Assembly (NCBI GenBank): GCA_949152475.1
Contig: OX424556.1
Location: 2,480,001-2,544,000, forward strand
Reading direction: 5' to 3'
Length of the DNA: 64,000 bases
Source of the DNA: Terebella lapidaria
Taxonomy: Eukaryota > Annelida > Polychaeta > Terebellida > Terebellidae
In this document: positions 10,268-21,000 of the stretch, in pieces
Position numbering within the stretch: position 1 is the stretch's first letter
Layout: each line of letters opens with the position of its first letter
Position numbers and translations under genes: made by a program
The notes under the pieces: model-generated
What the model saw: the letters and a program-made list of their open reading frames with translations, nothing else
What the model was told of the DNA's origin: nothing
The model's database searches: none

Positions 10268-12129
10268 GGCGCCACCAACAGAATCTCGCACTGAGACCTG
10301 GCTACTTTGTGCAGCACTTCTGTTAGGAATCGAGTTGGCGGGTACGCATACCCGAACATCCCGTCCCACGACTGAGACATCGCGTCCACAGCCAGTGCCT
10401 CGCTCTCTGGCAGAGGTGAGAAGTAGACCGGGAGCTTGTGATTCCGAGAGGTTGCGAACAGGTCTATGTTCGGTGTCCCGAACGCCTGACAAACGCGCCG
10501 AAACACCCCCGGATGCAGACTCCACTCCGTGCCTATGATCTTGTCCGGTCTCGACAGAGCGTCCGCTAGGACATTCCTGTGACCCGGCAGGTGCCTCGCC
10601 CTGATAAACAGACGGTACTTGAAGGCAAACCTGATCAGACACTCGGCCTCCAAACAAAGCTGACTCGACCGAGTTCCACCTTGTTTGTTTATGTGCGCCA
10701 CTACTGTGCTGTTGTCTGTGAAGACCAACCACTTCGTCCCTGGGGGACTCTGAGGCCCCCAGATCTCGAACGCACGTCTCACCGCTCGCAGCTCTAGGAC
10801 ATTGATGTGCAACGCCCTCTCGCTCGTGTTCCACACAGCAGAGAGTTCGTGCTCGTCCATATGAGCTCCCCAAGCCAATTCTGACGCATCGGTGAAGAAG
10901 GTCCGATCGGGCAGATACTCCGCGAGTGGCATCCCTCGGAAAAGATTCCGATGGTCCCGCCACCAATGCATTGCTTCCCGAGCACGATCGTCCACCGATA
11001 CGACTTGGTCTAGTCGATCGGTGAGTATCCGCCATTGCAACGCTAGACACCATTGAATGGGTCTGAGGAAGCACCTGCCGAACGGCACCTGTTTCTCCAT
11101 CGACGCCAACAGACCGATGATGGACAGAAACTGTCGAGCTGTGATCGACGACTGCGTCAGCGCGACCTCCATCGCCGCAATCGCCTTGAGAACTCTCTTC
11201 CGCGGAGGAAGAGCTACTCCTCGCTCTAGATCGTAATCTACCCCGACATACTCGAACCTCTGTGTCGGGGACAGATGAGACTTCGCCCAAATGGGGATCC
11301 AGCCGAGGCTGGTCGCCAACCTGAGGACGAACCCGGATTGCTCTATAGCCTGAGACGGGGAGTCGGCTATGATTAACCAATCGTCGATATAATGGTGGAA
11401 TTGAATTCCAACCGATCGAAACCTGGCTGCCATCGTCCTTACGATACGGGTGAACACGTAAGGGGCGGTGGCTACTCCAAAAGGAAGTACCCTGAACTGA
11501 TACACCGAACCTTCGAAGGCGAACTTGAGGTATCGCCGATCGGCTGGGTGTATTGGCACATGCAAGTACGCGTCTTTGACGTCGATACTGACTGCCCACT
11601 TCCCCTTGGACAGAGCTTTCTGGACGGAAAGCGCCGACTCCATCTTGAACCTGGGTATGAACAGGAATTTGTTGAGGTTTGACAGATCGAAAACGGGACG
11701 CCACCCACCTGTCTTTTTCGACACTAGGAAGATGAGAGAATAGAATCCTCTCTCGTCCTTGACCACCTCGATCGCACGTTTCTCTAGCAACTGCTGCACC
11801 TCGTGCTGCAGAAGCTGAAACTTTTCCCGATCGCCGGGCACAGGGAAGAACCACGCTTTGGGTCTGATCGGTGGTTTTCCAGCCTCCCATCTGAAGGTGA
11901 GACCGAACTTCACCCATGCCACGACTGAATTGTCTGACGACGCCAGATCGCTCCAGTTCTGGACGAACTGAGCCAGGCGTCCCCCGACTGGACCAGGTTG
12001 TGGAAGATCGAATTCCGAAAGAACTGAACCTTCCACAGAGCCTACGCTTTCCCGCAACGAGTCACTTCTTACCAGAAGCTTTCCCTTTGCCCTTGAAGCG
12101 TCCACCCCCTTTGCCTCCGCGCTTGCCAT
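9955..12129 (-). CDS. DIRS reverse transcriptase / RNase H polyprotein (copy A)
   Basis: Copies element RNA into DNA. From Met 12129 (the frame is open to 12552) the product is about 724 residues. It shows RT motifs (GGWRPVFDLSNLN, SIDVKDAYLHVPI, LPFGVATAPYVF, catalytic YIDDWL near residue 247). RNase H follows (FFTDASELAWGA, VLELRAV, VFTDNSTVVAHI, ARHLPGHRNVLADALSR). A C-terminal block has NIDLFATSRN, AYPPTRFL and PCWPMQAWF, resembling the Dam-like methyltransferase domain of DIRS elements. The first 68 nt overlap the end of gag in another frame. Relative to copy B it has PKK to SKK just before the GGWRP motif. Confidence 0.92.
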   Translation of the reverse strand: MASAEAKGVDASRAKGKLLVRSDSLRESVGSVEGSVLSEFDLPQPGPVGGRLAQFVQNWSDLASSDNSVVAWVKFGLTFRWEAGKPPIRPKAWFFPVPGDREKFQLLQHEVQQLLEKRAIEVVKDERGFYSLIFLVSKKTGGWRPVFDLSNLNKFLFIPRFKMESALSVQKALSKGKWAVSIDVKDAYLHVPIHPADRRYLKFAFEGSVYQFRVLPFGVATAPYVFTRIVRTMAARFRSVGIQFHHYIDDWLIIADSPSQAIEQSGFVLRLATSLGWIPIWAKSHLSPTQRFEYVGVDYDLERGVALPPRKRVLKAIAAMEVALTQSSITARQFLSIIGLLASMEKQVPFGRCFLRPIQWCLALQWRILTDRLDQVVSVDDRAREAMHWWRDHRNLFRGMPLAEYLPDRTFFTDASELAWGAHMDEHELSAVWNTSERALHINVLELRAVRRAFEIWGPQSPPGTKWLVFTDNSTVVAHINKQGGTRSSQLCLEAECLIRFAFKYRLFIRARHLPGHRNVLADALSRPDKIIGTEWSLHPGVFRRVCQAFGTPNIDLFATSRNHKLPVYFSPLPESEALAVDAMSQSWDGMFGYAYPPTRFLTEVLHKVARSQCEILLVAPCWPMQAWFPLLLSLLIDVPRVLPIEDRLLKQPGRDIFHDSVHVLKLHVWRLSSDPSRRQDFLSRCPYISRERIGDPPLKRMRLNGEYSYVGVTEGALIRSLPL

Positions 12130-14167
12130 CCCCCTGGGGAGGGGGAGGCTGCGCCCCACGAAAGGGCGGCTGCGTAGAAGCGGGCGCATGTGGTGCCTGA
12201 GGTTGGGCAGGCTTCTGACCCTTGGTCTTCTTGCCTGTCCCAGACCCCGCCGACTTCCCAAGCAAAGCCTTGGCCATAGCCTCATCCCGGAGATGTTCCC
12301 GCATGACGGAAATATCCGATCGAGAGAGGTTGGCGTAGGTATAGCCTGAAAAAAGCGGCCTCCCACGTAGCTCAGCGACGTCCGTAGCGGACACGTCAAG
12401 CAGACGGAGATCAGCATCACGCATGGTGAGATCCAATTGTGCGCCCAGGTGCGCACTGTCACGCTCAGCAGCATGGACCACTCCGGCCAAGACGCCGAGT
12501 GCTGCATGTATGTTGGCGCGACTCCCCTCCTCCAGATCCGCCTCGTCCACAAACTCCTGAACCAAGGTGGTCAGGTGATCTGTCAACGAGAGCTGCCCCA
12601 TCAATTGATGAGACAGCGTCTGCCAGTGAGAAAGGCGAGCCTTTTTCACATAAGCTGACCAGACCGTACCCTGCTTCCGGGAAAGCAGGTGAAGGTTAGG
12701 GTCTTCGACCGGGACGGAAGTCTGATGTCCACCCTCGGACTCTACAGTCCGATAGGTGTCGATCGACTCAGGTCGAACACGGCTAGTCGGGAATGTCGAC
12801 TCCGTACGAGCCACATCCTTCTTAGCCGTAACTCCCTTGTTGATCTTGTCGAAAGACTTGACCAACGCGGGAGCCACAGGGAGCCGGATCGGCCGACGAA
12901 CTGGCGCCGACGCGAACCTACCGGTTCCCCGTGAGGGCCCTGGAGCATCGATCGGCAAGTCCATTCGCCTTGCGACCGACTCCAAAGCCCACCGGAAGTT
13001 AGAACCCCCGGCCTGATCGGAAGTCTCATCCTCCGAGGAGGACGACTCCTGATCAGCTTCCACTCGACCCCCCCGATCGTTGGACCTCACAGGTCCGATC
13101 GAAGACCTCGATGACCCCAAGGGTACATCAAAGGACGGGCGAGGGAATGCCTGCTCAGCGATCGCGCCCGTCCGGCGACTTACATCCGCGTACACAGGAC
13201 TTGAGTGGCCCTGAGGAACGACCCCAGCACCACCCGCCCGATCGTGCCCTGATCGAGGACCAGGAGCACGACCGCCAAGTGAAGACTCCCGATCGCACGA
13301 ACGATCGAGAGCCTCACCCCCAAACAAAGGGAACTCTCCCCCCTCGAACCTCGAGACCGAGGACCCGAATGAGCCATCCAAGCTGCCCCGCCGATCGAAG
13401 CCCGAAGCCTGATCGTCGCCCACCGAGAGGTCGGACGAAGCCTGAGCCACATCGAAAATCGATGTGGTCTCAGCACCACGGCGCTTAGAGGAAGCACGCT
13501 TCCTCTTCTTGGAAGGCCCCGGGGAAGAGACTACGGACCCCTCCACCTCGATCGGCCCCGACTGAGGGACGACGAAGGTGGAGTGCGGTTCCTTGGCTGC
13601 TTTCGCCTTGGCAAGAACTGAAACCTTCTTCTTAGAAGATTTCGACTTCTTGCCAGCAGGGGGAGCAAGCTCTCCCTGCGACGAAGGGGCAGCCGAAGAA
13701 CCGGCCGGGACTCCCTGTCCAAGCAGGGAAGAGAGACCCGGCAGGAGGGGACCCTGAAGGGACGATAACGACTGTGCAAAGAAAGATTGCACAGCCGCGT
13801 TGACCATGTCCTGTGTTAGCCCCAGGGGCTGGCTAACACCGGACGCAATCTGTGCCGTCACAGGCGGAGTCTCCACCTCCATGGGCGACTGGCGGACTTG
13901 CGGAGCCGAAGCTTCCGCAAGCCTCAAAGCATCCCGACGAGCCAACGAGGCTTCGGAATACTTTGCAGTCGCCTGCACGAAGGAAGAGGGACGCCAGAAA
14001 CGACACAGATCACACCTCAAATCCTCCATAGATACCGGGCCATGGTCTAAACAGTCGAAACACACACTGTGTTTCTCCCCTCCTCGGAGGGTATTGACCA
14101 GACACTTCGGGCATGGACGTTCGTCCATGGCACCGGTACCAAGGGAGGATTGTGAAGTCATGATCAC
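12062..14167 (-). CDS. DIRS gag-like ORF1 (copy A)
   Basis: Putative nucleocapsid/gag protein of 701 residues. The N-terminus has three CxxC pairs (Cys 19/22, 36/39 and 52/55), suggesting zinc binding. The centre is Ser/Pro/Arg-rich and low in complexity, and the C-terminus is a Gly/Lys-rich basic tail (KGGGRFKGKGKASGKK) suited to nucleic-acid binding. The start could also be Met3. It lies first after the left terminal repeat and about 400 bp of leader. Confidence 0.85.
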   Translation of the reverse strand: MIMTSQSSLGTGAMDERPCPKCLVNTLRGGEKHSVCFDCLDHGPVSMEDLRCDLCRFWRPSSFVQATAKYSEASLARRDALRLAEASAPQVRQSPMEVETPPVTAQIASGVSQPLGLTQDMVNAAVQSFFAQSLSSLQGPLLPGLSSLLGQGVPAGSSAAPSSQGELAPPAGKKSKSSKKKVSVLAKAKAAKEPHSTFVVPQSGPIEVEGSVVSSPGPSKKRKRASSKRRGAETTSIFDVAQASSDLSVGDDQASGFDRRGSLDGSFGSSVSRFEGGEFPLFGGEALDRSCDRESSLGGRAPGPRSGHDRAGGAGVVPQGHSSPVYADVSRRTGAIAEQAFPRPSFDVPLGSSRSSIGPVRSNDRGGRVEADQESSSSEDETSDQAGGSNFRWALESVARRMDLPIDAPGPSRGTGRFASAPVRRPIRLPVAPALVKSFDKINKGVTAKKDVARTESTFPTSRVRPESIDTYRTVESEGGHQTSVPVEDPNLHLLSRKQGTVWSAYVKKARLSHWQTLSHQLMGQLSLTDHLTTLVQEFVDEADLEEGSRANIHAALGVLAGVVHAAERDSAHLGAQLDLTMRDADLRLLDVSATDVAELRGRPLFSGYTYANLSRSDISVMREHLRDEAMAKALLGKSAGSGTGKKTKGQKPAQPQAPHAPASTQPPFRGAQPPPPQGDGKRGGKGGGRFKGKGKASGKK

Positions 14168-14573
14168 ACAAGGGAACTAACCACACACAGTAACAGGGCG
14201 GGCAAAATATGCAAACCTGAGACCGCGCTGAAAAAAGAACCCTAAGAGGACTACGAATATATAAACTACAGTATACGTATACACAATATATACAGTAGAA
14301 AATTAACGTAGAACTATTGATAGATGTAAACAACAAGTACACTATCAAGTACGACGGATGGACGATAATAGGGTGAACTGGCTAAACAAATCGCTGACGA
14401 TCTAGCAAGTAACAAACTATCGACCGATACTTATCCAAATAGACACAAAACGATGTCTATGAACGTGGCAGGTGAAATTCCGTAAGAATATATCGCAAAA
14501 GTCTAGTTTGCAGACTAAATTCTACGAATTCACCGGGAACCAAAATCCAAAGCTGCCAAGCAAAAATGGCGGT

Positions 14574-14763
14574 GGACAGAAAAGTGAAGCTTCTGCGCAG
14601 CTGCGCGCGCATATGCGCGGCGGTTTTGGCGGCAAAAGGAGCGCTCGAGTCATGCAGGCAGACGATCGTGCCTTGCTTTCAGTACGCGAATTTCTATCCA
14701 GAACGATCCAAAGGATCGAAAAGGAGCATGTAGTAGTTTAGATTGGTGATGTATAAAATAAAC
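14574..14763 (-). repeat. DIRS copy A left inverted terminal repeat
   Basis: 190 bp, inverted relative to 8379-8594. The outermost bases read GTTTATTTTATACATCACC on the minus strand. It contains GC-rich palindromic text (GCGCATATGCGCGC, GATCCTTTGGATC) and probably carries the promoter. Confidence 0.9.
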
Positions 14764-15073
14764 GGTAAGTATATTGATAATATACTGTTGAATATGATAA
14801 ATAACACTTTGGGCTATAGCAACAAATCACAAACACATCAAGTAATTTTTATTTAATAATTGATTCTTTATTTACCTGAGTTATTTTACAACAAACAAAT
14901 GTAATAACATTACTTGTGCAATTATCTACAGTTCAGAGTATGAAGTAAATGCCATGATACATGTCGCACTCATAATATATGTTATGTTTCATCTCACTAT
15001 TGCCACCAAATCACAGATAACTTATACCGAATCCTCAGCTGCCCTGCATATCCTTCCCCCCTCCCCCCATCCC
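14764..15073. other. No gene seen; 3' flank of dehydrogenase gene
   Basis: AT-rich spacer downstream of the dehydrogenase stop codon. It should contain the 3' UTR and polyadenylation region of that gene on the minus strand, but I could not fix the site. Confidence 0.4.
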
Positions 15074-18000
15074 CTACAGTCGGCTGTCCAGTGTCGGGCT
15101 GTACCCATCATAAACAAGGTCATACTCTCCTTGACCGGCGGAATTTCCATAGCGACCTTTCTCGAGTTGTCTGATCACTGGGGTTAGTTCTTTGTCACAC
15201 CACCTGTCACACGACCAGATATACAGTGTCAATGGATGATGACAAAACATCAAGAATGGCAAGTGGTTGTGTGTAAATGTGTCAGCTGAGGATCGCTATT
15301 ACAGTGCTCACCTCTGTGCCACCAACACATCCTGTGGTGTAGAGTCAGCATGGCTGGCGTGTTCTAGGGTCAACATTGCTGCAAGGACACATATCAAGTC
15401 ACATCATCAAAACATTGTATTGAATGCTTGCTAATGTTTCATGATGAGGTGAAATCTTCCAGTGACAGAGACACATTTCTGCAGAAAGTAGGATAACTCA
15501 GCCCAGACTGACCGATGTATGTGCGGGCAAGGCTGTAGGCGAAGTCTCGGGCTGCCCCCTCCAGCTTGTCCTGGTGTGATGAGGCGAAGGCCACGATGCG
15601 TTCTGCGGCCTGGCTTATGGTCCTGGCACACTCCCCGAGCGCGGAGTGGTCCTGCACCGGTGCTGTCCTGTCCTGGATGTCCTGGAGGTAAGCCTGTAGA
15701 CAGCCCCCCTGAGACCGCCCGACGGCACGCAGCACGTCCAGCGACAGAATGTTAGTTGTCCCCTCCCAAATCGGCAGCACCTGGGTGGTAGGAGAACTGA
15801 TGATGTAAAAGTTCTGATTATCTGTCCTAAAATATCATCACTGACTGGTAACTGATCTGGTTATGTATTCAGTGAAGTCTTGAGGCCTAAAATACTGTAA
15901 ATGATCAGTTACCTGAGCATCCCTGAGGTGACGAGGTAATCCCGTGTCCTCCATGTAGCCAGCTCCTCCAAAACTCTCGAGGCCTTCTGAGGCCACAGCC
16001 ACCGCCTAGAACACCAAACACATGTATCAGCCTCACCTGGTCAGAACCGCCTACAGCACAGACACCCTGCCTGCGTGTACGTGTAGGTGTCCTGACATTG
16101 ATACCTGTTTGGCGGTGTAGAGTTTGATGAGAGGTGTCAGGAGCCTGAAGACCTCAGACTGGTGCTCGGAGGCCATGCCACACTCCTGCAGGCCCAGAAC
16201 CCGGGCGATCTCTAGTGTGAACAACAGGGCTCCTCTCGCCTCCACCTGTACAACAAACAATAAAATACACACCAAAAGCCTGAAACATGTGACAAAGTCA
16301 CACAACAGATGGACTAGAAGTGGTAATGTGGTTCAGATGTTTGTTCTTGACAGTTGGTCTAGTGTACACTGTACATGTTATGAAGTTATCATCAGTGTAA
16401 ATCAGACCTCCATAGCAGCAATGGTCTTGACATGCAGCTCATGGTCTTTAATTGCTTTGCCAAAACACTCTCTCTTCATGGCATAGTCTCTGGCTAAGTT
16501 CACCATCCTACAACAGAACACACCCTAGTTTACAATTCCTCTGTGGCACACATGTTCTCAACAGTCCTTGTTTTCTGAGGGGATAGTTTGAAGTGGAACA
16601 GAGCTATTGTGTTGTACTAACCGACGCATCCCGCCCGCGGCACTGAGGGAGTTGTGGATCCGTGTCAGCGTCAACATCGTGGAGATGGCAGCCACACCAC
16701 GCCCCTCGGGGGAAACCTGTCAGGTCTACAAGTCTCAGTAATACCTCGCAAACAATCTGATTACTGAATGAATATTTTCATTCTCATATTGCAGTACATG
16801 ATTATTGTTCATTGTTGTGAAAGGAACATTCCAAGCACTTATTGTGTGTAACTCTGATCACATCAAAATATTTGACAAGCAGCCTGATACCCTGAAGGCC
16901 CTGGTGCCATCCAGCAGCAGCTCAGCTGTCGGTACTTGTCTCGTCCCCAGCTTGTCCTTCAGTCGCTGGACCTCAATGTTGTTGAGGGAACGATCCGCGT
17001 TTCTCGTCTCTAGAAAATACATCGCCAGACCGCGCGTTCCCTGCAACCAAAACCATCCACCACACTCAGATCATCACTAAATGTCACTGAGTGAGGTGTC
17101 TAATGGCACATACATCATCTATCTATAGGTGTCCTGACTACTGGAAGCTGTCTGTTGCTATTTTATACAAGTACATGTAGCGGTATGCTAGCTTAATCTT
17201 CTCTGGTGGGGGAGTACCCAGTGTCACAAGGTACTGAGTGGTTTGTCACCTGAACAAGTTGGCCGTTGTCATCTATCTCGCGAGCCAGTGTGAGAGCCAT
17301 GTCAGAGTCTGTGGCGGACGTGAACCACTTATAGCCGTACAGTTTGTACGCGCCGTCTGACTGCGGGACTGCTATCGTCTCTGTCCCTCTGGCTGTCAAC
17401 ACATACATAAAACACTATCTCAATTGTCTGAGTTCCTTTCTTTGCTGCATGGTCGTCCAGTGAGGAGCAAAATCTCACAACTACATTGTTTGAGTCAGTT
17501 ATGATCATGTTCCATGACTGCATCTGCTCAGATGGAAAATTTAGAATGATGTATGATCATGATGATGTCTGGTATATGCAAATAAACCCTGCAAGCACAG
17601 CCTAAAACAGTGAATACTGGTCATCAATGAAGCACACAACATGGGCACATGTAAAAACCATCATGATACAGTCTTGATATCTTGGTATTCCAAATGAAAG
17701 ACGGCAGAAATTTTGAGCAGTCACCTATGCATTTTAGTAAAGCCTGAGAATGGAGTACTACTCTTCCGAGTGAACATACCGACATCAGAGCCTCCTCTAC
17801 GTTCAGTCATCCACTGACCAGATGTCCAGAAACAACTCGGGTCCCGAGAAGTCAGCCGAGAGAATGCATGCTCATTCAGGGTAGAATCATTCAAAATCTA
17901 TAAAACAACACAGCTTCATCACCACGTGTGATACCAACATTTCTTTAATGACTTAATGATTGCTAAATGTATTTCATGTGACTTGACAGACTGACAGTTT

Positions 18001-21000
18001 GATAGACTGATAGATTGCTTCACACCGTTCCAGGAAACTAAGAAATTGTGAGTACAGAAGAAATTATAATCTTTTAGAAACTGACCTCCAGAGAGCGAGC
18101 TGCTCCATCTGTCATAGCTAACGGACAGCTGTAGAGCCCAGCTGAGGGACTGTACATGTACAGCTTGGATATCTGGTACAGCCGACTGGAACATATCAAC
18201 AAGTCAAATATCATCTGACTTCTGCTCCATCTGTCATAGCTAACGGGCAGCTGTAGAGCCCAGCTAAGGGACTGTATATGTACAACTTGGATATCTGGTA
18301 CAGCCGACTGGAAAAAATCAACAAGTGAAATATCATCTGACTTCTGCTCCATCTATCATAGCTAACGGGCAGCTGTAGAGCCCAGCTGAGGGACTGTATA
18401 TGTACAACTTGGATATCTGGTACAGCCGACTGGAACAAATCAACAAGTCAAATATCATCTGATTTGAGTCAATCATCAAGTTAGCCTTGAGTTTGTAAAA
18501 TCAGCAGCACACAAACCTGTACTGAGCATATTTCCGCTCGTATGCGATTGCGATGAGTCCCTCTTTGGCTGCGATGGTTTTCATGGTGTTCCATGCGGGA
18601 CAGGTGACGATCTCGTCGACGCGTTGGCCCCAGGCGTTGTACTGCCTGAGATACGGCAGGATCTGGTCGCACTCCTGTGCCAGATCCAACACTTCTGTAG
18701 CCACACGCTCACCCCAACTCTCCAGATCCCTAGCAACCTCAACGTACACCTGACATGGATATCATTATTGTTATGTAGGCTACAAAATGCTGTAAACAGT
18801 TTTTTGGGGGAATTAGTAAAAACAGACAGACTATATTCTGATATCTCTTGTTGGCTCAGTCAGATGTTACCAATGTGCCTTACAGTGCGTTTCAAATCAA
18901 ATAAAGTGCCTTATTCATAGCATAACATCATGAAAGATATAATATTATAATTTCTTTGTAAGTATGAAACCAAAATGAGATACATGTAAAACCAAAATGG
19001 GTCCATAGAGAGTTTTTAAGAAATTGTGAAGCACCTATTAAAGGTTCTTACGTGATAAGGCCGCCAAAGCGATCAGGCGCGTCTGGCCGCATATTAACAT
19101 ACCATGCTTTTTATCAATTAATGTTGTTAAATCTCTGGAGAATAGTATATCATGAAAATAAAAACTAAAACCTGGAATACTTTAACTGAAAAATTTCTGT
19201 GATCTTCGTACAAAAAATAACATGAAAAATCTAGATCTATACGTCACCGCAATTAAGGGATAAAAACTGGTTTGCCATGATGTTTGTGACGATTAGAAAC
19301 GCGCGAGGGACTGTGTCGCAGATTTGAGACCGACCCGAAGGGGAGGTCTCAAATGTGGCGGCACAGTCCCGAGGGCGTTTCTAATCGCCACAAACGTCAT
19401 GGCAAACCAGTTTTTATCCCGATTATAACATGTCATTACTTTTTAATTGTGTCTTACTTGATTTCCATATGTTTTTGAGATGGAATATCGCTTATTTTGA
19501 TTTCGAAGTGAATGAAGCTGCAAAGTTTTTAACCTGGGGAAGGCGCACAGTTTCGGTCCGGAAAGAAAAGGATCCATGAGATAGCTATGACAACGCACGT
19601 GTAAAAGCGCATATCAAGTAAACAAAACAGCGACGTCATGGCAACCAGCAGCCGGTCTCAAATGCCGGTCTCTAACACTTATTTGAGACCGGCTTTGGCT
19701 GCTCAAACATTGCCGTATCGTGCATCTGGATGCTGATGCCATTTTATAATAAATAATATCAAACATGCCATTGACACCAACCAGGCCTTTGAAAAAGCGT
19801 TTCCGGGAATCTGCCAAAAAAATTAGGTGGGGTAGGTGGGGAATTTTTTTTTTTTATGTCGCGATGTAATATTCCAGGAAATATCGCATCTGGATGGAAC
19901 ATGAGATGTATATTGATGGACATGAGATGTATATTGAGTTTGAAACTATAAAATGTGTCATATTTTACATGCATGTAGCATTTAGTTGGTGAATTGCTGT
20001 CAGAAAACAGTTCTTCACTAGCGCAGGAGGAAGTAAGGGGGGGCCATAAATTGCGAGTAAAGATTGACATTTCATTATCGAATGAAAAAATTAGCTCGGC
20101 CAACTTCCATAAGTAGGGTCGAGTTCCCTGAAACAAACCTTTTTTTTAGGTCTCACAAACAATAGGGTATGTGTATACTAGAATGTCATTGAGCAAGACC
20201 ATGGTGTCTCAAGTCATGTTATAATTGCATGTAATTATTTATTGTCATCTTTGTTTACTGTTCTGTGAAACATTCTGTTAAATCTTTGCTAGTGTATACT
20301 ACTCTACTTCTAGAAAAATTAAATCAACTTCAATGCTTTGTGTTGTGTTATTCAATTCAATTCAATTTATTCCAGACCATACACACATATGCTAGTACAC
20401 AATTACATTATACTGATGACAAAGAAATGCAAGTCTGAGGTTACACAAAGACAAAGTCTGTGGGTGGTGCAACCATGAGATATGATAACTATATATTCAC
20501 TTTATGAAGGGATCAGTGAACAGAAATAACATATATACATCGACATAAACCTCGCATAATGTTGATGGATCAGTGGTCATGGATATGTATGCAGATAATA
20601 CAGAATATTGGTGTATTACACTATAAACATATGGTTCAAGCTGTTGAGAATCACATTGTTACTTCCAGACAGTTCCATTGATTAATCAGAATATTCTGCT
20701 TGTTATGCCCGCACAAATGTATTTTTACATCACCAACATATGTCTTGTGTGGGCAATATGGTTCCACCGTCACCATGTTCACTACTTTGTTAGGCCTTAT
20801 GGCTGGTTTACACGATCAAACTACTTCAAACTTTTCTACTTCAAACTCCTAAAACGTGAGCTTGAACATGTTGAAATAGTTTGATGGTGGGTGTTTAGAC
20901 GACCGAACTCGTCACGTCAAACTACTTCAAACTACATCAAACTCGTTCAAACTCCGGTGTACACGGTCAAACTTCTTACTTCAAACTCCTTCAAACTCCA

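Larger units (their letters stand above)
8379..14763 (-). mobile_element. Complete DIRS-type tyrosine-recombinase retrotransposon, copy A
   Basis: A 6385-bp element on the minus strand. Its 190-bp left inverted terminal repeat lies at 14574-14763 and its 216-bp right repeat at 8379-8594. The internal complementary region is 8657-8760. Between them lie three open ORFs in the order gag, RT/RNase H and tyrosine recombinase. Inverted terminal repeats plus an internal complementary region define DIRS proper, as opposed to Ngaro or PAT elements, which carry split direct repeats. No target duplication is evident, as expected for recombinase-mediated insertion. All three ORFs are uninterrupted and co-linear base for base with copy B from gag start to recombinase end, so the copy is young and possibly competent. 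Confidence 0.93.

Noticed and set aside
13111-13488. Antisense ORFs of 80-126 codons within gag and RT on the opposite strand
   Set aside because: They are shadows in GC-rich coding sequence, appear in all DIRS copies by necessity and have no domains.
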